From contig NZ_CP016201.1 in assembly GCF_001683335.1 (NCBI RefSeq), forward strand, positions 1,998,975 to 2,036,795: a stretch of DNA of 37,821 nucleotides. The letters are read 5' to 3'. This DNA comes from Selenomonas sp. oral taxon 126. GTDB taxonomy: Bacteria > Bacillota > Negativicutes > Selenomonadales > Selenomonadaceae. How positions within the stretch are numbered: the stretch's first letter is position 1; each line of letters starts with the position of its first letter. Below the pieces are notes generated by a model. That model worked only from the letters and a program-made list of their open reading frames with translations. It was not told where the DNA came from and searched no databases. Shown piece after piece: positions 8,130 to 16,990 of the stretch. The position numbers were made by a program, and so were the translations under genes.

Positions 8130-8939
8130 TTATCGTATGCTGAAACTTACGTTGGTGGTGACCGATACCGTTTTGCCGGTCGGATTCGGATAGCTGCCGA
8201 CGGCGTATGCTGCAGCAACTGCAGCATCGTCGAGTATGCCGTGTCCCGAGGAGGATTCGACCGAGACGTTTGTGATATCACCGGAGGCGTCAATCGTCGT
8301 GACAATCGTCGTCGTGCCCTCGAGGCGGCGCTTCATCGCCATGTAGGGGTATTCCTTGTTCGCGTTGACCGCTGCCCAGAAACCGTTCGTATCGAAGGGG
8401 GCGCTGCCCGTGCCGGAGACATTGCCGTCGCCCGAGCCCTGACCTGCACCCGAGCCCGAACCTACGCCTTGTCCGTCGCCTTTGCCATCGCCGCTGCCCG
8501 TGCCCGTGCCTGATCCTGAACCCGATCCGGAGCCGCTGCCCTCACCGCTGCCCGACGCTGAGCCCGAGGATACAGAGGTCGGTGCGGCATCGGAGGAGGG
8601 GGCGGCAGTTTGAGAAGCCGCTTCTGGTACAGTCACGGCATCCGGTGTAGGCACAACCGCGTCGGTCGGTGTGACAGGCGGAACCGTTTGCTGCACCGTC
8701 TCGACGCGCTTCGCGACCTCCTCCGCCTTGAGTGGCTCGGGGAAGAGGTTTTCGGAACCTCCGCCGCCCTCGTGTCCACTGCCCTGACTGAAATCGGAGG
8801 CTTGGAGATCGATCTCGTAGATCTGCTGCTCCTTTTCGGCAACAACGACCGCGAGCCCGACGGCGAGCAGAAGGAAGATCACGAAGTGAACTGCGGCAGA
8901 GACAATATAGGCCTTACTCCATGAGAGGTGTTGCTCCAT
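8130..8939 (-). CDS. tonB: TonB energy-transducing protein with Gly/Ser-rich linker
   Basis: This 269-residue protein has one N-terminal membrane helix (about 9-34), a long periplasmic spacer and a C-terminal TonB domain (from about FWAAVNANKEYPYMAMKRRLEG to the end). TonB carries proton-motive force from ExbB-ExbD to outer-membrane receptors. The spacer is partly Pro/Val/Thr-rich and then almost purely Gly, Ser, Asp and Thr (SG/GT repeats, encoded by about 8395-8565), unlike the Pro-Glu/Pro-Lys spacers of Proteobacteria. The start at 8939 is four bases after the exbD stop; an in-frame ATG at 8966 would overlap exbD. It is the last gene of the receptor-exbB-exbD-tonB operon. Confidence 0.9.
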   Translation of the reverse strand: MEQHLSWSKAYIVSAAVHFVIFLLLAVGLAVVVAEKEQQIYEIDLQASDFSQGSGHEGGGGSENLFPEPLKAEEVAKRVETVQQTVPPVTPTDAVVPTPDAVTVPEAASQTAAPSSDAAPTSVSSGSASGSGEGSGSGSGSGSGTGTGSGDGKGDGQGVGSGSGAGQGSGDGNVSGTGSAPFDTNGFWAAVNANKEYPYMAMKRRLEGTTTIVTTIDASGDITNVSVESSSGHGILDDAAVAAAYAVGSYPNPTGKTVSVTTNVSFSIR

Positions 8940-8943
8940 AGAT

Positions 8944-9351
8944 CTATCCCTTCTGTTCTGCAGCAATCGAGAGCCGTTTTACCCCCGCTCCTTTGAGCAT
9001 ATCCATCACGGCGACCACCTGACCGTGTGCCGTGCGCTTGTCCGCCTGCAGGACGACCGCCGCATTCGGGTTCTCCTCCATGTGGCGTTTCATGATTGCC
9101 GCCGACTCCGTGATGCTCACGGGATTGTTGTCAATCGTGATATGCCCCTGCTCGTCGATCGTCATAATGATCGGGAGCTGTGCCGGAGCAGTCGCGCTCT
9201 GCGCCTGCGGCAGCTGGACGGCGAGTGCCTTCTGTGCGACCGTCTGCAGGCTGTTCATCATGAAGAAAACAAGCAGGAAGAAGATGATGTCGATCATCGG
9301 GATAATCATGAACTCCGGCTTTTTCTTCATGCGGTGATTGCTAAAATTCAT
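8944..9351 (-). CDS. exbD: ExbD/TolR-family biopolymer transport protein
   Basis: This 135-residue protein has a short cytoplasmic N-terminus, one membrane helix with the essential acid Asp21 (PMIDIIFFLLVFFM), and a periplasmic domain (about 45-130) of the ExbD/TolR fold. With ExbB it forms the proton-driven motor for TonB. Its start codon overlaps the exbB stop by one base (TAATG), so the two are translationally coupled. Adjacency to a receptor and tonB favours ExbD over TolR. Confidence 0.93.
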   Translation of the reverse strand: MNFSNHRMKKKPEFMIIPMIDIIFFLLVFFMMNSLQTVAQKALAVQLPQAQSATAPAQLPIIMTIDEQGHITIDNNPVSITESAAIMKRHMEENPNAAVVLQADKRTAHGQVVAVMDMLKGAGVKRLSIAAEQKG

Positions 9352-9971
9352 TACGCATCCCAGCTTTCTTTCTTTGCAGTGACGATCGTCGCGCAGAGAC
9401 GCTCCGTATCCGTCACAATCGTATCGAGCTGATGGCTGAAATAGGTGTAGACGCAGAATGCAATGATCGCAACGCAGAGACCCGATGCCGTCGCGACAAG
9501 AGCCTCACCGACACCGCCCGTGATTGCTGCAGCACCGCCACCCGCATCGAGAACGCTGAACGTCTGGATCATACCCGTGACTGTGCCGAGCAGACCGAGC
9601 AGCGGGGCAATCGTGACAATCGCGCTCAGATAGTCGAGATAGCGGCGGAAGTTGATCGCCTCCATCGACATACGGTCGGAGAACGAGCCCTTCATCGACG
9701 TCTCCGTGGATGCGTTCTCCATACCGCTCTCAATGATGCGGCTGATGGCGGAGGGGAACTCCTTGCAGAGTTTGCCGACTGTGTCAAAGTCCTTCTGCAT
9801 GGCGGCGTGATAGACCCCGTGGAAGAACACACGCGAACCCTTGCGGTTGATGCGGTAGTAGTAGAACCGCTCCACCGCAATCGCAAGCGTGATGAGCGAG
9901 AGAATCAGCAGGGGGTACATGACCAGTCCGCCGCTGTGAAAGAGGTGTATTGCACTTTCAAAACCTGACAT
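9351..9971 (-). CDS. exbB: ExbB/TolQ-family proton channel protein
   Basis: This 206-residue protein has three membrane helices: near 16-38 (YPLLILSLITLAIAVERF), about 115-140 and about 155-178. The MotA/TolQ/ExbB core APLLGLLGTVTGMIQTF and the following GVGEALVATASGLCVAI are intact. It forms the pentameric channel around ExbD. It lies 22 bases after the receptor gene, within the same transcript. Confidence 0.93.
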   Translation of the reverse strand: MSGFESAIHLFHSGGLVMYPLLILSLITLAIAVERFYYYRINRKGSRVFFHGVYHAAMQKDFDTVGKLCKEFPSAISRIIESGMENASTETSMKGSFSDRMSMEAINFRRYLDYLSAIVTIAPLLGLLGTVTGMIQTFSVLDAGGGAAAITGGVGEALVATASGLCVAIIAFCVYTYFSHQLDTIVTDTERLCATIVTAKKESWDA

Positions 9972-9993
9972 AAGTTGAACTCCTTTGTATAGA

Positions 9994-12411
9994 TTAGAAC
10001 ATCATGCGCATACCGAGACGGTAGATGCGCCCGCCCATTCCGAGGAACGGGTCGTATTGATTGAATATGTTGGTGACACCGGCGTAGAACGTAAGGAAGT
10101 GGTGGTAGTCCTTCTCGATCATGAGATTCCACAGACCGTAGTTCTTCTCGCGGGCGACTTTTTCGCGGGTGGCATCGTGCTGAATGTCGCCGCGCATATA
10201 TGCTTTCGCATCTGCTTCATTCTTGAACATTCGATAGACCTTTCCTGTATTGGGATCGGTAAATTCGACGTGTTCCAAGTTCCTGGCACCGCTGCCGGTG
10301 AGGCGTCCCGTTGCAATGCGGTCGCGAATATCAAGGTAGTTCCGTGTATAGTCGCCCCAGAAGGTTGCACGCCATCCATTCTTCGGGTCGCTGTACGTCA
10401 TCGTGAGGTTCAACATGTGCCGGCCACGTCCCTCGAGGCGCTTGCCCGTTTGACGGTCATAAGCGTCGAGATAGGTATATCCCGCCTTGATGTTGAAATC
10501 ACGTGCAACCTGATGAGAAACCTCTGCCTCGATGCCCTGTGTACGCGCCTTGGAGATATTTGCATAGGTATAGACATCATCCGTGGCGGGAATGCCCTTC
10601 GCATAATCCGTCTCATCAATCACATCGTTTTCAATATCGCTCCAGCTGTTCGCTGCGTTGAGATTGTTTACAAGATCGTCATAACTGTACCAGCTATAGG
10701 GGCTCGGATATAGTATTTGCCGATCATAATAAGTACGTCCGTAGAGATTCTTGCTGTCCTTTTCTCCCTTATACATGATCTGCATATAGTCTTTGTAATC
10801 GTTGCGGAAGAGTGTGATCTTCGCACTCGTCTTCTTGTCGAAGTCCTTTTCGACGGAGATATCCATGTTGAGTGCCTTCTCGGGCTTCAGCTCGGGATTG
10901 CCTTGGAAGAACCATCCGTTTCGAATGGGGGGGCTGGCATTCAGCGAGGGCTCATACATCTCCCAGTCATGGTAGAGCTCGGCAATGCCACCTGTCGCGA
11001 AACTCGTGCCAATGTTCGTCTTAAAGCGCACATTGTTGCGTGCCTTATACGTTGCACCAATAGACGGGGAGACGTTTACGCCGAAGTGACTGTGATTCGT
11101 ATAGCGCAGAGAGGGGATCACAAGCAACTTCTTGCCGACCTGCCAGTCGTCCATGATGTAGGCGCTGTAGTAGCTCAGCGAGGTTTCGTAGACATCGGCT
11201 TTTGCTGTCGTCTTTGAAATGATGGATGGATTATCCTTGGCGGGGCGGACATAGAGTCTGGATACTTCACGCGCCGTTTGCCCTGGAACGTGGATTCGTG
11301 TTCCCTCACCGTATTCATCGTGATAGTCCGCGCCGACGGTCACATAGTGCTTGTCGTGCGCCATTACACCGATCGATGCCTCCATGACATTATCTATGCG
11401 ATTAAAGTAATCGAAGTACATATGACGGTAGGGGACACCAGGCTTGCCAAAGACATCATAATTCACATCGGAATTGTGTTCCGTCTGATAGAGGCGCACG
11501 TGATAGTCCGCGCGGCTTGTCTGCTTCTTCCAATCGATGCTGAAATTATTGCGCCATGCGTCCTCATAGGCAATCATATCTATGACTCTGCCCAGTGATG
11601 TATCCTTCTGCAGATCCTCGGTCTGGCGATCTGCCGAGAGGGTGATTGTTTCGTCCTTGCCGATTGTAAACTCGGCGCGTGCACTCATCGGATTGCGCTC
11701 GCCGTAGTACTGCATGGACGAGCCGTCTCTGTCGTAGAGGAAGGGAGCAGACTTGTTCCATCCGTAGGAGAAGTCCATATACGTCCCGCCGCCAAGGTCG
11801 CCCGTGGAGTAGCCGATGCTGTGGTTGTACTGATGTCCCTTCACATCGATCCACGACCCTTCGGTCGTGAGACGGACACCCTGCCGATGCGAGACCTTCG
11901 TGATGATGTTGATGACACCGCCGATGGCATCTGCACCGTAGCGTGCCGTACCCGAGCCGCGGATGATTTCAATGTGGTCGATGTCATCGAGCCCGATGCG
12001 GTTCACCTCGTCTGTCGCGCCATAGTACTTGCTGAGACCGCCCGCCAGTCTGCGTCCGTCGACGAGGATGAGCGTGTGGCGCGGCTCGGCACCGCGGATG
12101 CTGACAGTCTTGCGCCCCATGTTGTCCGTGCCCATCTGGATGTCCTGCTCCGCTGCGAGTGCATCCGAGAGCGTGCGTGCACCCTTGCGGTCAAGATCGG
12201 CACGGGAGATGATCGTCTTTGTCTCGGGAGCTTCCTTGAGCATCTCTTTATCGAAGTCCACATCCACATGAATATCTTCGGTTGAGACTTTTGACTTATC
12301 CCCCCCCGAAACGTCCTCTGCTGCATATCCATGCGAGACCCCGAGACAGGCGAGTACTGCTGCGGTCAGCAGGGCATTGCGTCCTTGACGGATTTTTCCT
12401 TTGAATGACAT
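9994..12411 (-). CDS. TonB-dependent outer-membrane receptor (siderophore/heme type)
   Basis: This 805-residue protein has a signal peptide (1-30, ending SHGYA), a TonB-box-like stretch STEDIHVDV (43-51), a plug domain (about 60-175, with IRGAEPRHTLILVDGRRL and RGSGTARYGADAIGGVINIIT) and a 22-strand-type barrel ending in RLGMRMMF, with the terminal Phe used for barrel assembly. It imports a scarce ligand, probably a ferric siderophore or heme, because its promoter carries a Fur-box-like site; the ligand cannot be named from sequence. The genes for its energy supply follow directly. AAAGGAT is very close to the start codon, so initiation may be weak. Confidence 0.93.
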   Translation of the reverse strand: MSFKGKIRQGRNALLTAAVLACLGVSHGYAAEDVSGGDKSKVSTEDIHVDVDFDKEMLKEAPETKTIISRADLDRKGARTLSDALAAEQDIQMGTDNMGRKTVSIRGAEPRHTLILVDGRRLAGGLSKYYGATDEVNRIGLDDIDHIEIIRGSGTARYGADAIGGVINIITKVSHRQGVRLTTEGSWIDVKGHQYNHSIGYSTGDLGGGTYMDFSYGWNKSAPFLYDRDGSSMQYYGERNPMSARAEFTIGKDETITLSADRQTEDLQKDTSLGRVIDMIAYEDAWRNNFSIDWKKQTSRADYHVRLYQTEHNSDVNYDVFGKPGVPYRHMYFDYFNRIDNVMEASIGVMAHDKHYVTVGADYHDEYGEGTRIHVPGQTAREVSRLYVRPAKDNPSIISKTTAKADVYETSLSYYSAYIMDDWQVGKKLLVIPSLRYTNHSHFGVNVSPSIGATYKARNNVRFKTNIGTSFATGGIAELYHDWEMYEPSLNASPPIRNGWFFQGNPELKPEKALNMDISVEKDFDKKTSAKITLFRNDYKDYMQIMYKGEKDSKNLYGRTYYDRQILYPSPYSWYSYDDLVNNLNAANSWSDIENDVIDETDYAKGIPATDDVYTYANISKARTQGIEAEVSHQVARDFNIKAGYTYLDAYDRQTGKRLEGRGRHMLNLTMTYSDPKNGWRATFWGDYTRNYLDIRDRIATGRLTGSGARNLEHVEFTDPNTGKVYRMFKNEADAKAYMRGDIQHDATREKVAREKNYGLWNLMIEKDYHHFLTFYAGVTNIFNQYDPFLGMGGRIYRLGMRMMF

Positions 12412-12448
12412 ATCCTTTACAACATCCTTCCATCCATGAAAAAATAAT

Positions 12449-12489
12449 GAAGACGATTATCATTATAGTGAGATAGAGGTACTTGTCAA
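12449..12489 (-). promoter_or_regulatory. Consensus promoter overlapped by a Fur-box-like operator (TonB operon)
   Basis: On the minus strand TTGACA (12484-12489) and TATAAT (12462-12467) are both perfect, 16 bases apart. The -10 box is embedded in 12449-12467, which matches 15 of 19 positions of the classical Fur box, including an unbroken ATAATGATAATC. Binding of iron-loaded Fur there would block RNA polymerase, so the receptor-exbB-exbD-tonB operon should be expressed when iron is low. Confidence 0.75.
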
Positions 12490-12523
12490 TAGGAAAGGTC
12501 ACATGAATCTTCAAAACCGTGTT

Positions 12524-12552
12524 TTGACAATGCAAAGTTTTTTTATTATACT
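12524..12552 (+). promoter_or_regulatory. Consensus promoter of the yacL-ispD-ispF operon
   Basis: TTGACA (12524-12529) and TATACT (12547-12552) are 17 bases apart. Transcription would begin near 12559, leaving a leader of about 70 bases before the preferred yacL start at 12633. It diverges from the iron-operon promoter only 35 bases away. Confidence 0.7.
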
Positions 12553-12632
12553 GAGAGAATTGGAAAGTGTGGCATCATTTGGCGCTTTTCAAGGAATCAC
12601 TGAAACATAATTATACGGGAGGAGGTGAATAT

Positions 12633-13781
12633 TTGTTACTCGATCGCTTATTACGTTTTTTCATTGTGCTCATTACGGCGATTGTGGGCGGGACGATCTT
12701 CGAGCTTGCAATTCCATCGGTGAGCGGCTACTTCTCCGCACCGTTCTGGCACGTCGAGCTGGGGGTTCTCGGACTCTCACCGGCGGGACTGCTCTGCATT
12801 CTCTTCGGCACGTTCGTCGGCGGCATGATTGGCTATCCGCTTGCGCCGTTCTTCACGGGGCGTCTCCGGCGTTTCTCCATGTGGGTGGAGGGGCAGCTCG
12901 GCAAGATGCCGACACGCGATGTGATCGCAGGGGCAATCGGACTTTTTATCGGACTCATCATTGCGCGTCTTCTGGGCGATGCGTTTTCTATGATACCGAT
13001 TGTCGGCGACTACATTCCCATCGTGTTCAGCATTGTGCTTGGCTATCTCGGTGCTCATATTATGGTACGAAAGCAGGAGGAGCTGGCGGCAGTCTTTGAC
13101 TTTATCCCGCGCTTTCTTCGAGATATGTCGCGTGCGCGCGAGGGGCGTTCTCCTGCGCAGAGCACGGCGCAGCCCGCGCAGGGAGATCGGCAGTACAAGC
13201 TGCTCGATACGAGCGTCATCATCGACGGGCGCATTGCGGACATCTGTGAGACGGGTTTCCTCGAGGGGACGCTGCTCATTCCGGTCTTCGTGCTCGAGGA
13301 GCTGCAGCATATCGCAGACTCTCCCGACTCGCTGAAGCGCGTGCGCGGACGGCGCGGGCTCGATATCCTGCAAAAGATCCGCAAGGAGTCGCGCATGAAG
13401 GTGGAGGTCACGGAGGCGGACTTCGAGGATATCGCAGAGGTGGATTCCAAGCTGCTCCAGCTTGCGCAGGAGGTTGGCGGCAAGATCATCACGAATGATT
13501 TCAACCTGAACAAGGTCGCGCAGCTGCGCGGCGTTCCCGTGCTGAACATCAACGCGCTTTCGAATGCGGTGAAGCCGGTCGCCATCCCGGGCGATCTCAT
13601 GACGGTGCAGATTGTCCGTCCGGGCAAGGAGCACGGGCAGGGGCTTGCCTATCTTGACGACGGTACGATGATCGTTGTGGACGGCGGCTTCCGCTGCATG
13701 AATGAGGTCGTGTCCGTGGAGGTGACATCCGCGCTGCAGACGGCGGCAGGCCGCATGATCTTCGCGAAGTTGACGCGGTGA
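12633..13781 (+). CDS. YacL-like PIN/TRAM-domain membrane protein
   Basis: The N-terminal third carries four membrane helices (about 1-155 of the preferred form). A PIN-type nuclease domain follows, starting LLDTSVIIDGRIADI, with further acidic residues in EELQHIAD and ITNDFNLNKVA, and then a C-terminal TRAM domain (GKEHGQGLAYLDDGTMIVVDGG). This is the YacL architecture, conserved in Firmicutes upstream of ispD. The open frame reaches back to a GTG at 12567, but GGAGGAGGTG at 12618-12627 sits just before a TTG at 12633, and the promoter would start transcripts near 12559. I therefore choose the TTG, giving 382 residues. The exact role is unsettled. Confidence 0.87.
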   Translation: MLLDRLLRFFIVLITAIVGGTIFELAIPSVSGYFSAPFWHVELGVLGLSPAGLLCILFGTFVGGMIGYPLAPFFTGRLRRFSMWVEGQLGKMPTRDVIAGAIGLFIGLIIARLLGDAFSMIPIVGDYIPIVFSIVLGYLGAHIMVRKQEELAAVFDFIPRFLRDMSRAREGRSPAQSTAQPAQGDRQYKLLDTSVIIDGRIADICETGFLEGTLLIPVFVLEELQHIADSPDSLKRVRGRRGLDILQKIRKESRMKVEVTEADFEDIAEVDSKLLQLAQEVGGKIITNDFNLNKVAQLRGVPVLNINALSNAVKPVAIPGDLMTVQIVRPGKEHGQGLAYLDDGTMIVVDGGFRCMNEVVSVEVTSALQTAAGRMIFAKLTR

Positions 13782-13802
13782 GTCAGTATGGAGGATGGGT
13801 GC

Positions 13803-14573
13803 ATGGTTAGTGTGGTTTTTCCCGCAGCGGGACAGGCGCATCGGATGCAGATCGGGCTGAACAAGGTCTTTTTGACGCTTGCCGGAAAGCCGATGCTCCT
13901 GCGGACGCTGCTGACGTTTTCCAAGGTGCCGGAGGTCGGCGAGCTGATCGTCGCGGTCGGTGCCGACGAGGTGGATGCCGTGCGCGCGCTGCTCAGCCGC
14001 GTGAAGGGGCTCGCTCCGTGGCGCGTGGTCGAGGGCGGCTCGGAGCGGCAGTATTCCATCCGCAACGGGCTCGCCCTCGTCTCAGAGGAGGCGGATGTCG
14101 TGCTCGTGCACGATGCTGCGCGCCCGCTGATCCGCCGCGAGACGATTGAGGAGCTGATTCGCGTCGTGCGCGCGGAGGGAGCGGCGATTGTTGCCGTGCC
14201 GGAGAAGAATACGATCAAGATCGCCTCGGAGGACGGCGTTGTGGTCTCGACGCCACCGCGCAATACGCTTTGGCAGGTGCAGACGCCGCAGGGGTTCCGA
14301 AAGGAGATTCTGCTCGAGGCGAACCGCCGCGCGGATGAGGATGGATTTCTCGGGACGGACGATGCGAGCCTTGTGGAGCGTATCGGCGTGCCCGTGCACA
14401 TCGTCAGGGGCGAGTACAGCAATATCAAGGTGACGACGCCCGAGGACATGGTGGTCGCGGAGGCGATTCTGCGCAATGACATGGGCGCGGGCGAGATGAT
14501 GAAGACGGCTGTACACGAGGCAAAGCGTCTGCTCGGCGGCGTCGTGCGGCGGCGGAAGGGAGAGAGAGAATGA
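13803..14573 (+). CDS. ispD: 2-C-methyl-D-erythritol 4-phosphate cytidylyltransferase
   Basis: IspD joins CTP and MEP in the non-mevalonate isoprenoid pathway. The nucleotide-binding start [20 protein letters not shown] keeps the catalytic Arg and Lys, although the usual GxG of the loop reads [32 protein letters not shown] and DDASLVE are typical IspD blocks. GGAGG stands about eight bases before the ATG at 13803; an in-frame ATG at 13788 is the alternative. The stop overlaps the ispF start by four bases (ATGA). C-terminal residues after about 235 are basic and not conserved. Confidence 0.93.
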   Translation: MVSVVFPAAGQAHRMQIGLNKVFLTLAGKPMLLRTLLTFSKVPEVGELIVAVGADEVDAVRALLSRVKGLAPWRVVEGGSERQYSIRNGLALVSEEADVVLVHDAARPLIRRETIEELIRVVRAEGAAIVAVPEKNTIKIASEDGVVVSTPPRNTLWQVQTPQGFRKEILLEANRRADEDGFLGTDDASLVERIGVPVHIVRGEYSNIKVTTPEDMVVAEAILRNDMGAGEMMKTAVHEAKRLLGGVVRRRKGERE

Positions 14574-15046
14574 CGCGGTTTGGCATCGGCTACGATGTGC
14601 ACCGCCTCGTGGAGGGGCGAAAGCTGATCCTTGGCGGGGTGGATGTGCCGTATGAAAAGGGGCTGCTTGGGCATTCGGATGCCGATGTGCTGCTTCATGC
14701 GATCTCGGACGCGCTGCTCGGTGCAGCGGCACTCGGGGACATCGGCAAGCATTTTCCGGATACGGACGAGCGGTTCAAGGGCGCGGACAGCGGCAAGCTG
14801 CTCGAAGAGGTGGCGCGCCTCGTGCGTGCCGAGGGCTATGTGATCGGCAATGTGGATGCGTGCGTTGTGGCGCAGGCGCCGAAGCTCTTGCCGTATATTC
14901 CGACAATGCGCGACAATATCGCGCGGCTGCTCGGGATCGCGGCGGGGGATGTCAACGTCAAGGCGACGACGGAGGAGCGGCTCGGGTTCACGGGCAGCGG
15001 CGAAGGGATGTCTGCCTATGCCATTGCGGGCATAGAGCGCGTATAA
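14570..15046 (+). CDS. ispF: 2-C-methyl-D-erythritol 2,4-cyclodiphosphate synthase
   Basis: This 158-residue enzyme closes CDP-ME 2-phosphate to the cyclodiphosphate in the MEP pathway. The zinc site is visible in GIGYDVHRL (Asp8, His10) and [12 protein letters not shown] (His42), and the signature [19 protein letters not shown] ends the protein. It works as a trimer. It overlaps ispD by four bases; in this operon the two non-consecutive pathway steps are adjacent, as in many bacteria. Confidence 0.96.
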   Translation: MTRFGIGYDVHRLVEGRKLILGGVDVPYEKGLLGHSDADVLLHAISDALLGAAALGDIGKHFPDTDERFKGADSGKLLEEVARLVRAEGYVIGNVDACVVAQAPKLLPYIPTMRDNIARLLGIAAGDVNVKATTEERLGFTGSGEGMSAYAIAGIERV

Positions 15047-15062
15047 TATAGGAGGTAGTAAC

Positions 15063-16007
15063 GTGGCAAATCAACTGAAGGAACTCTTGGGAATCGAGGT
15101 TCCCATCCTGCAGGGCGGCATGGCGTGGATCTCGGAGGCGAATCTCGCCGCTGCGGTCTCGAATGCGGGCGGTGCGGGCATCATCTCGACGGGTGGACGT
15201 ACGACGGAGTACACGCGCGATGAGATTCGCCGCTGCCGTACGCTGACGGATCGCCCGTTTGGCGTGAACGTCATGCTCATGGCACCGAACAAGGACGAGA
15301 TTGTGGACGTGATCTGCGAGGAAAAGCCGGCGTTTGTCACGCTCGGCGCGGGCAATCCCGTCCCGTATTTTGAGAAGCTGCACGCGGCGGGCGTGAAGGT
15401 CATCCCCGTTGTGCCGAGTGTGAAGCTCGCAAAGCGTGTGGAGGAAAAGGGCGCAGATGCCATCGTCGTAGAGGGCATGGAGGCAGGCGGTCACATCGGC
15501 GTGCTCTCGACTTTGCCGCTGATGGAGCAGGTTATCCCTGAGGTAAAGCTGCCTGTCGTCATGGCGGGCGGATTCGGTGACGGACGCGGACTCGCGGCGG
15601 CACTCCTCATGGGCGCGGCGGGCATCCAGATGGGGACACGTTTCCTCGTTGCAGAGGAGTGCGTTGCGCATCCGAATATGAAGGCAAAGCTGCTCGAAGC
15701 GGTGGACACGGATACGATTGTCACGGGTGTCACAATCGGCGGTGCCGTGCGCGGGGTCAAGAACAAGTTCTCGGAGGACTTTGTTGCGCTCGAGTACTCG
15801 GGCAAGGCGACAAAGCAGGAGCTGCTCGACCGTGCAACGGGTACGAACAAGCTCGCCGCTGTCGACGGCGACGTTGTGAACGGCATGGTGCAGGCGGGCG
15901 AGACACTGACGCTTCTGCGCGAGATCGAGCCTGTGCAGACGATCGTCGAGCGCATTGTGCGCGAGGCACGTGAGACGCTGGCGCAGGCGGCAAAGATTGA
16001 GATTTAA
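15063..16007 (+). CDS. fabK: Enoyl-[acyl-carrier-protein] reductase FabK (FMN-dependent)
   Basis: This 314-residue TIM-barrel flavoprotein belongs to the FabK/2-nitropropane-dioxygenase family. PILQGGMAWISEANLAAAVSNAGGAGIIS, GVNVMLM, VVEGMEAGGHIG (with the active-site His) and MAGGFGDGRGLAAALLMGAAGIQMGTRF are the FMN-binding blocks of FabK. It would do the last reduction of each fatty-acid elongation cycle. AGGAGGT lies seven bases before the GTG start. No other fab gene is nearby, so it may sit at the end of the yacL-isp transcript. A nitronate monooxygenase is possible but less likely given the close FabK match. Confidence 0.88.
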   Translation: MANQLKELLGIEVPILQGGMAWISEANLAAAVSNAGGAGIISTGGRTTEYTRDEIRRCRTLTDRPFGVNVMLMAPNKDEIVDVICEEKPAFVTLGAGNPVPYFEKLHAAGVKVIPVVPSVKLAKRVEEKGADAIVVEGMEAGGHIGVLSTLPLMEQVIPEVKLPVVMAGGFGDGRGLAAALLMGAAGIQMGTRFLVAEECVAHPNMKAKLLEAVDTDTIVTGVTIGGAVRGVKNKFSEDFVALEYSGKATKQELLDRATGTNKLAAVDGDVVNGMVQAGETLTLLREIEPVQTIVERIVREARETLAQAAKIEI

Positions 16008-16023
16008 GGGGTAACAAAAGGGC

Positions 16024-16944
16024 ATGGGAAACGACGAACTGACACGGATTCATGAACTCGCGAAGCGCGTCACGCTTCTCGAAAAGATGGCGCTGCGTCA
16101 GCAGAGTCGTATTGACGAGCTGGTGGAGCGATTGGAGCACGCGGAGCGGCGCGCGGGCACAGCGCCTCGGAGGAAGGAGCCGCCCAAGGCGGTCGCCGAT
16201 GATCCTGTGGAGGCGAATGTCGCTGCGCAGCGCGCTGTCCCGTCCGTGAGCGATCTCCTCGATGAGGAGATGAAGCGCGATCTGTCGCGTGCCTACACGG
16301 GCGCGGCTGCCCCGTCGGTCAAACCGCCGGAGCAGCCGCCGCAGGGCAAGGTAATGAATGCGATGGAGCGCGCGGCGGGCAGCTATGCGCGGGCGACGGG
16401 CGGCAAGGAGTCTGCTCCGAGTGATCGCGTGAAGCAGAATGAGGCGGCACGCAAAAAAGCCGCCGAGGCGGCTTTGGATGCGATTCCCGTGCATGAGCTG
16501 CGCGAACGGACACCCGCCGAGCGCGCGGCAGACTACATGAGCGACTACAATGCACTCTACGATGTGCAGGGGACGATGTTTCAGAAGAAGAAGGCGCAGG
16601 ACGATTTCATCAAGCTCTATGAGGTGCAGGGCATGCGCTGTACGAATATGCAGCTGCGCCTGAGCCGCCCCGAGCTCGAGCCGCGCTTCGTCGCCGTCAC
16701 ACCGACGCGCGATGCAGACTTCTGGGGCATGCCGCTCGGCAACGGGCTCTTTGCCGTTGTGCCGAATCCCTTCCTCGTCTACGGGGAGGAGATGCACACG
16801 GCGGGCGGCATGCGCGAGGCGTTCAACTCGAACTATCGAGCGGGGAATACCTACGGCCACTTCACGGTCAAGGAGACGGCAACCTTCCAGTTTGGAACGA
16901 TTGGAAAAGTCTTCAAGAGGGGACAGCTTGAGGTAGCTCTATAG
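16024..16944 (+). CDS. Unknown coiled-coil protein with conserved-looking C-terminal domain
   Basis: I do not recognise this 306-residue protein. Residues about 5-45 form a heptad-rich coiled coil (ELAKRVTLLEKMALRQQSRI and on). Residues 46-150 are charged, Pro/Ala-rich and probably disordered. Residues 175-306 look folded, with many aromatics (DFWGMPLGNGLFAVVPNPFLVYG, FTVKETATFQFG). There is no signal peptide or membrane helix, so it should be cytoplasmic. It follows fabK by 16 bases and ends in a bidirectional terminator. Confidence 0.75.
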   Translation: MGNDELTRIHELAKRVTLLEKMALRQQSRIDELVERLEHAERRAGTAPRRKEPPKAVADDPVEANVAAQRAVPSVSDLLDEEMKRDLSRAYTGAAAPSVKPPEQPPQGKVMNAMERAAGSYARATGGKESAPSDRVKQNEAARKKAAEAALDAIPVHELRERTPAERAADYMSDYNALYDVQGTMFQKKKAQDDFIKLYEVQGMRCTNMQLRLSRPELEPRFVAVTPTRDADFWGMPLGNGLFAVVPNPFLVYGEEMHTAGGMREAFNSNYRAGNTYGHFTVKETATFQFGTIGKVFKRGQLEVAL

Positions 16945-16990
16945 GTACAAAAAATAAGGCAGTGATGCTGCCTTATTTTTTTGTACCTAT
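16941..16990. terminator. Long palindromic bidirectional terminator shared by two convergent genes
   Basis: ATAGGTACAAAAAATAAGGC at the left pairs with the mirror sequence ending TTGTACCTAT at the right, giving a nearly perfect stem of about 22 pairs around TGAT. The stop codons of both convergent genes (16942-16944 and 16987-16989) lie inside the stem, so the end of each reading frame is part of the terminator. Confidence 0.88.

Noticed and set aside
8395-8565. CRISPR-like or satellite array
   Set aside because: The short imperfect repeats are in frame and encode the Gly/Ser spacer of TonB.
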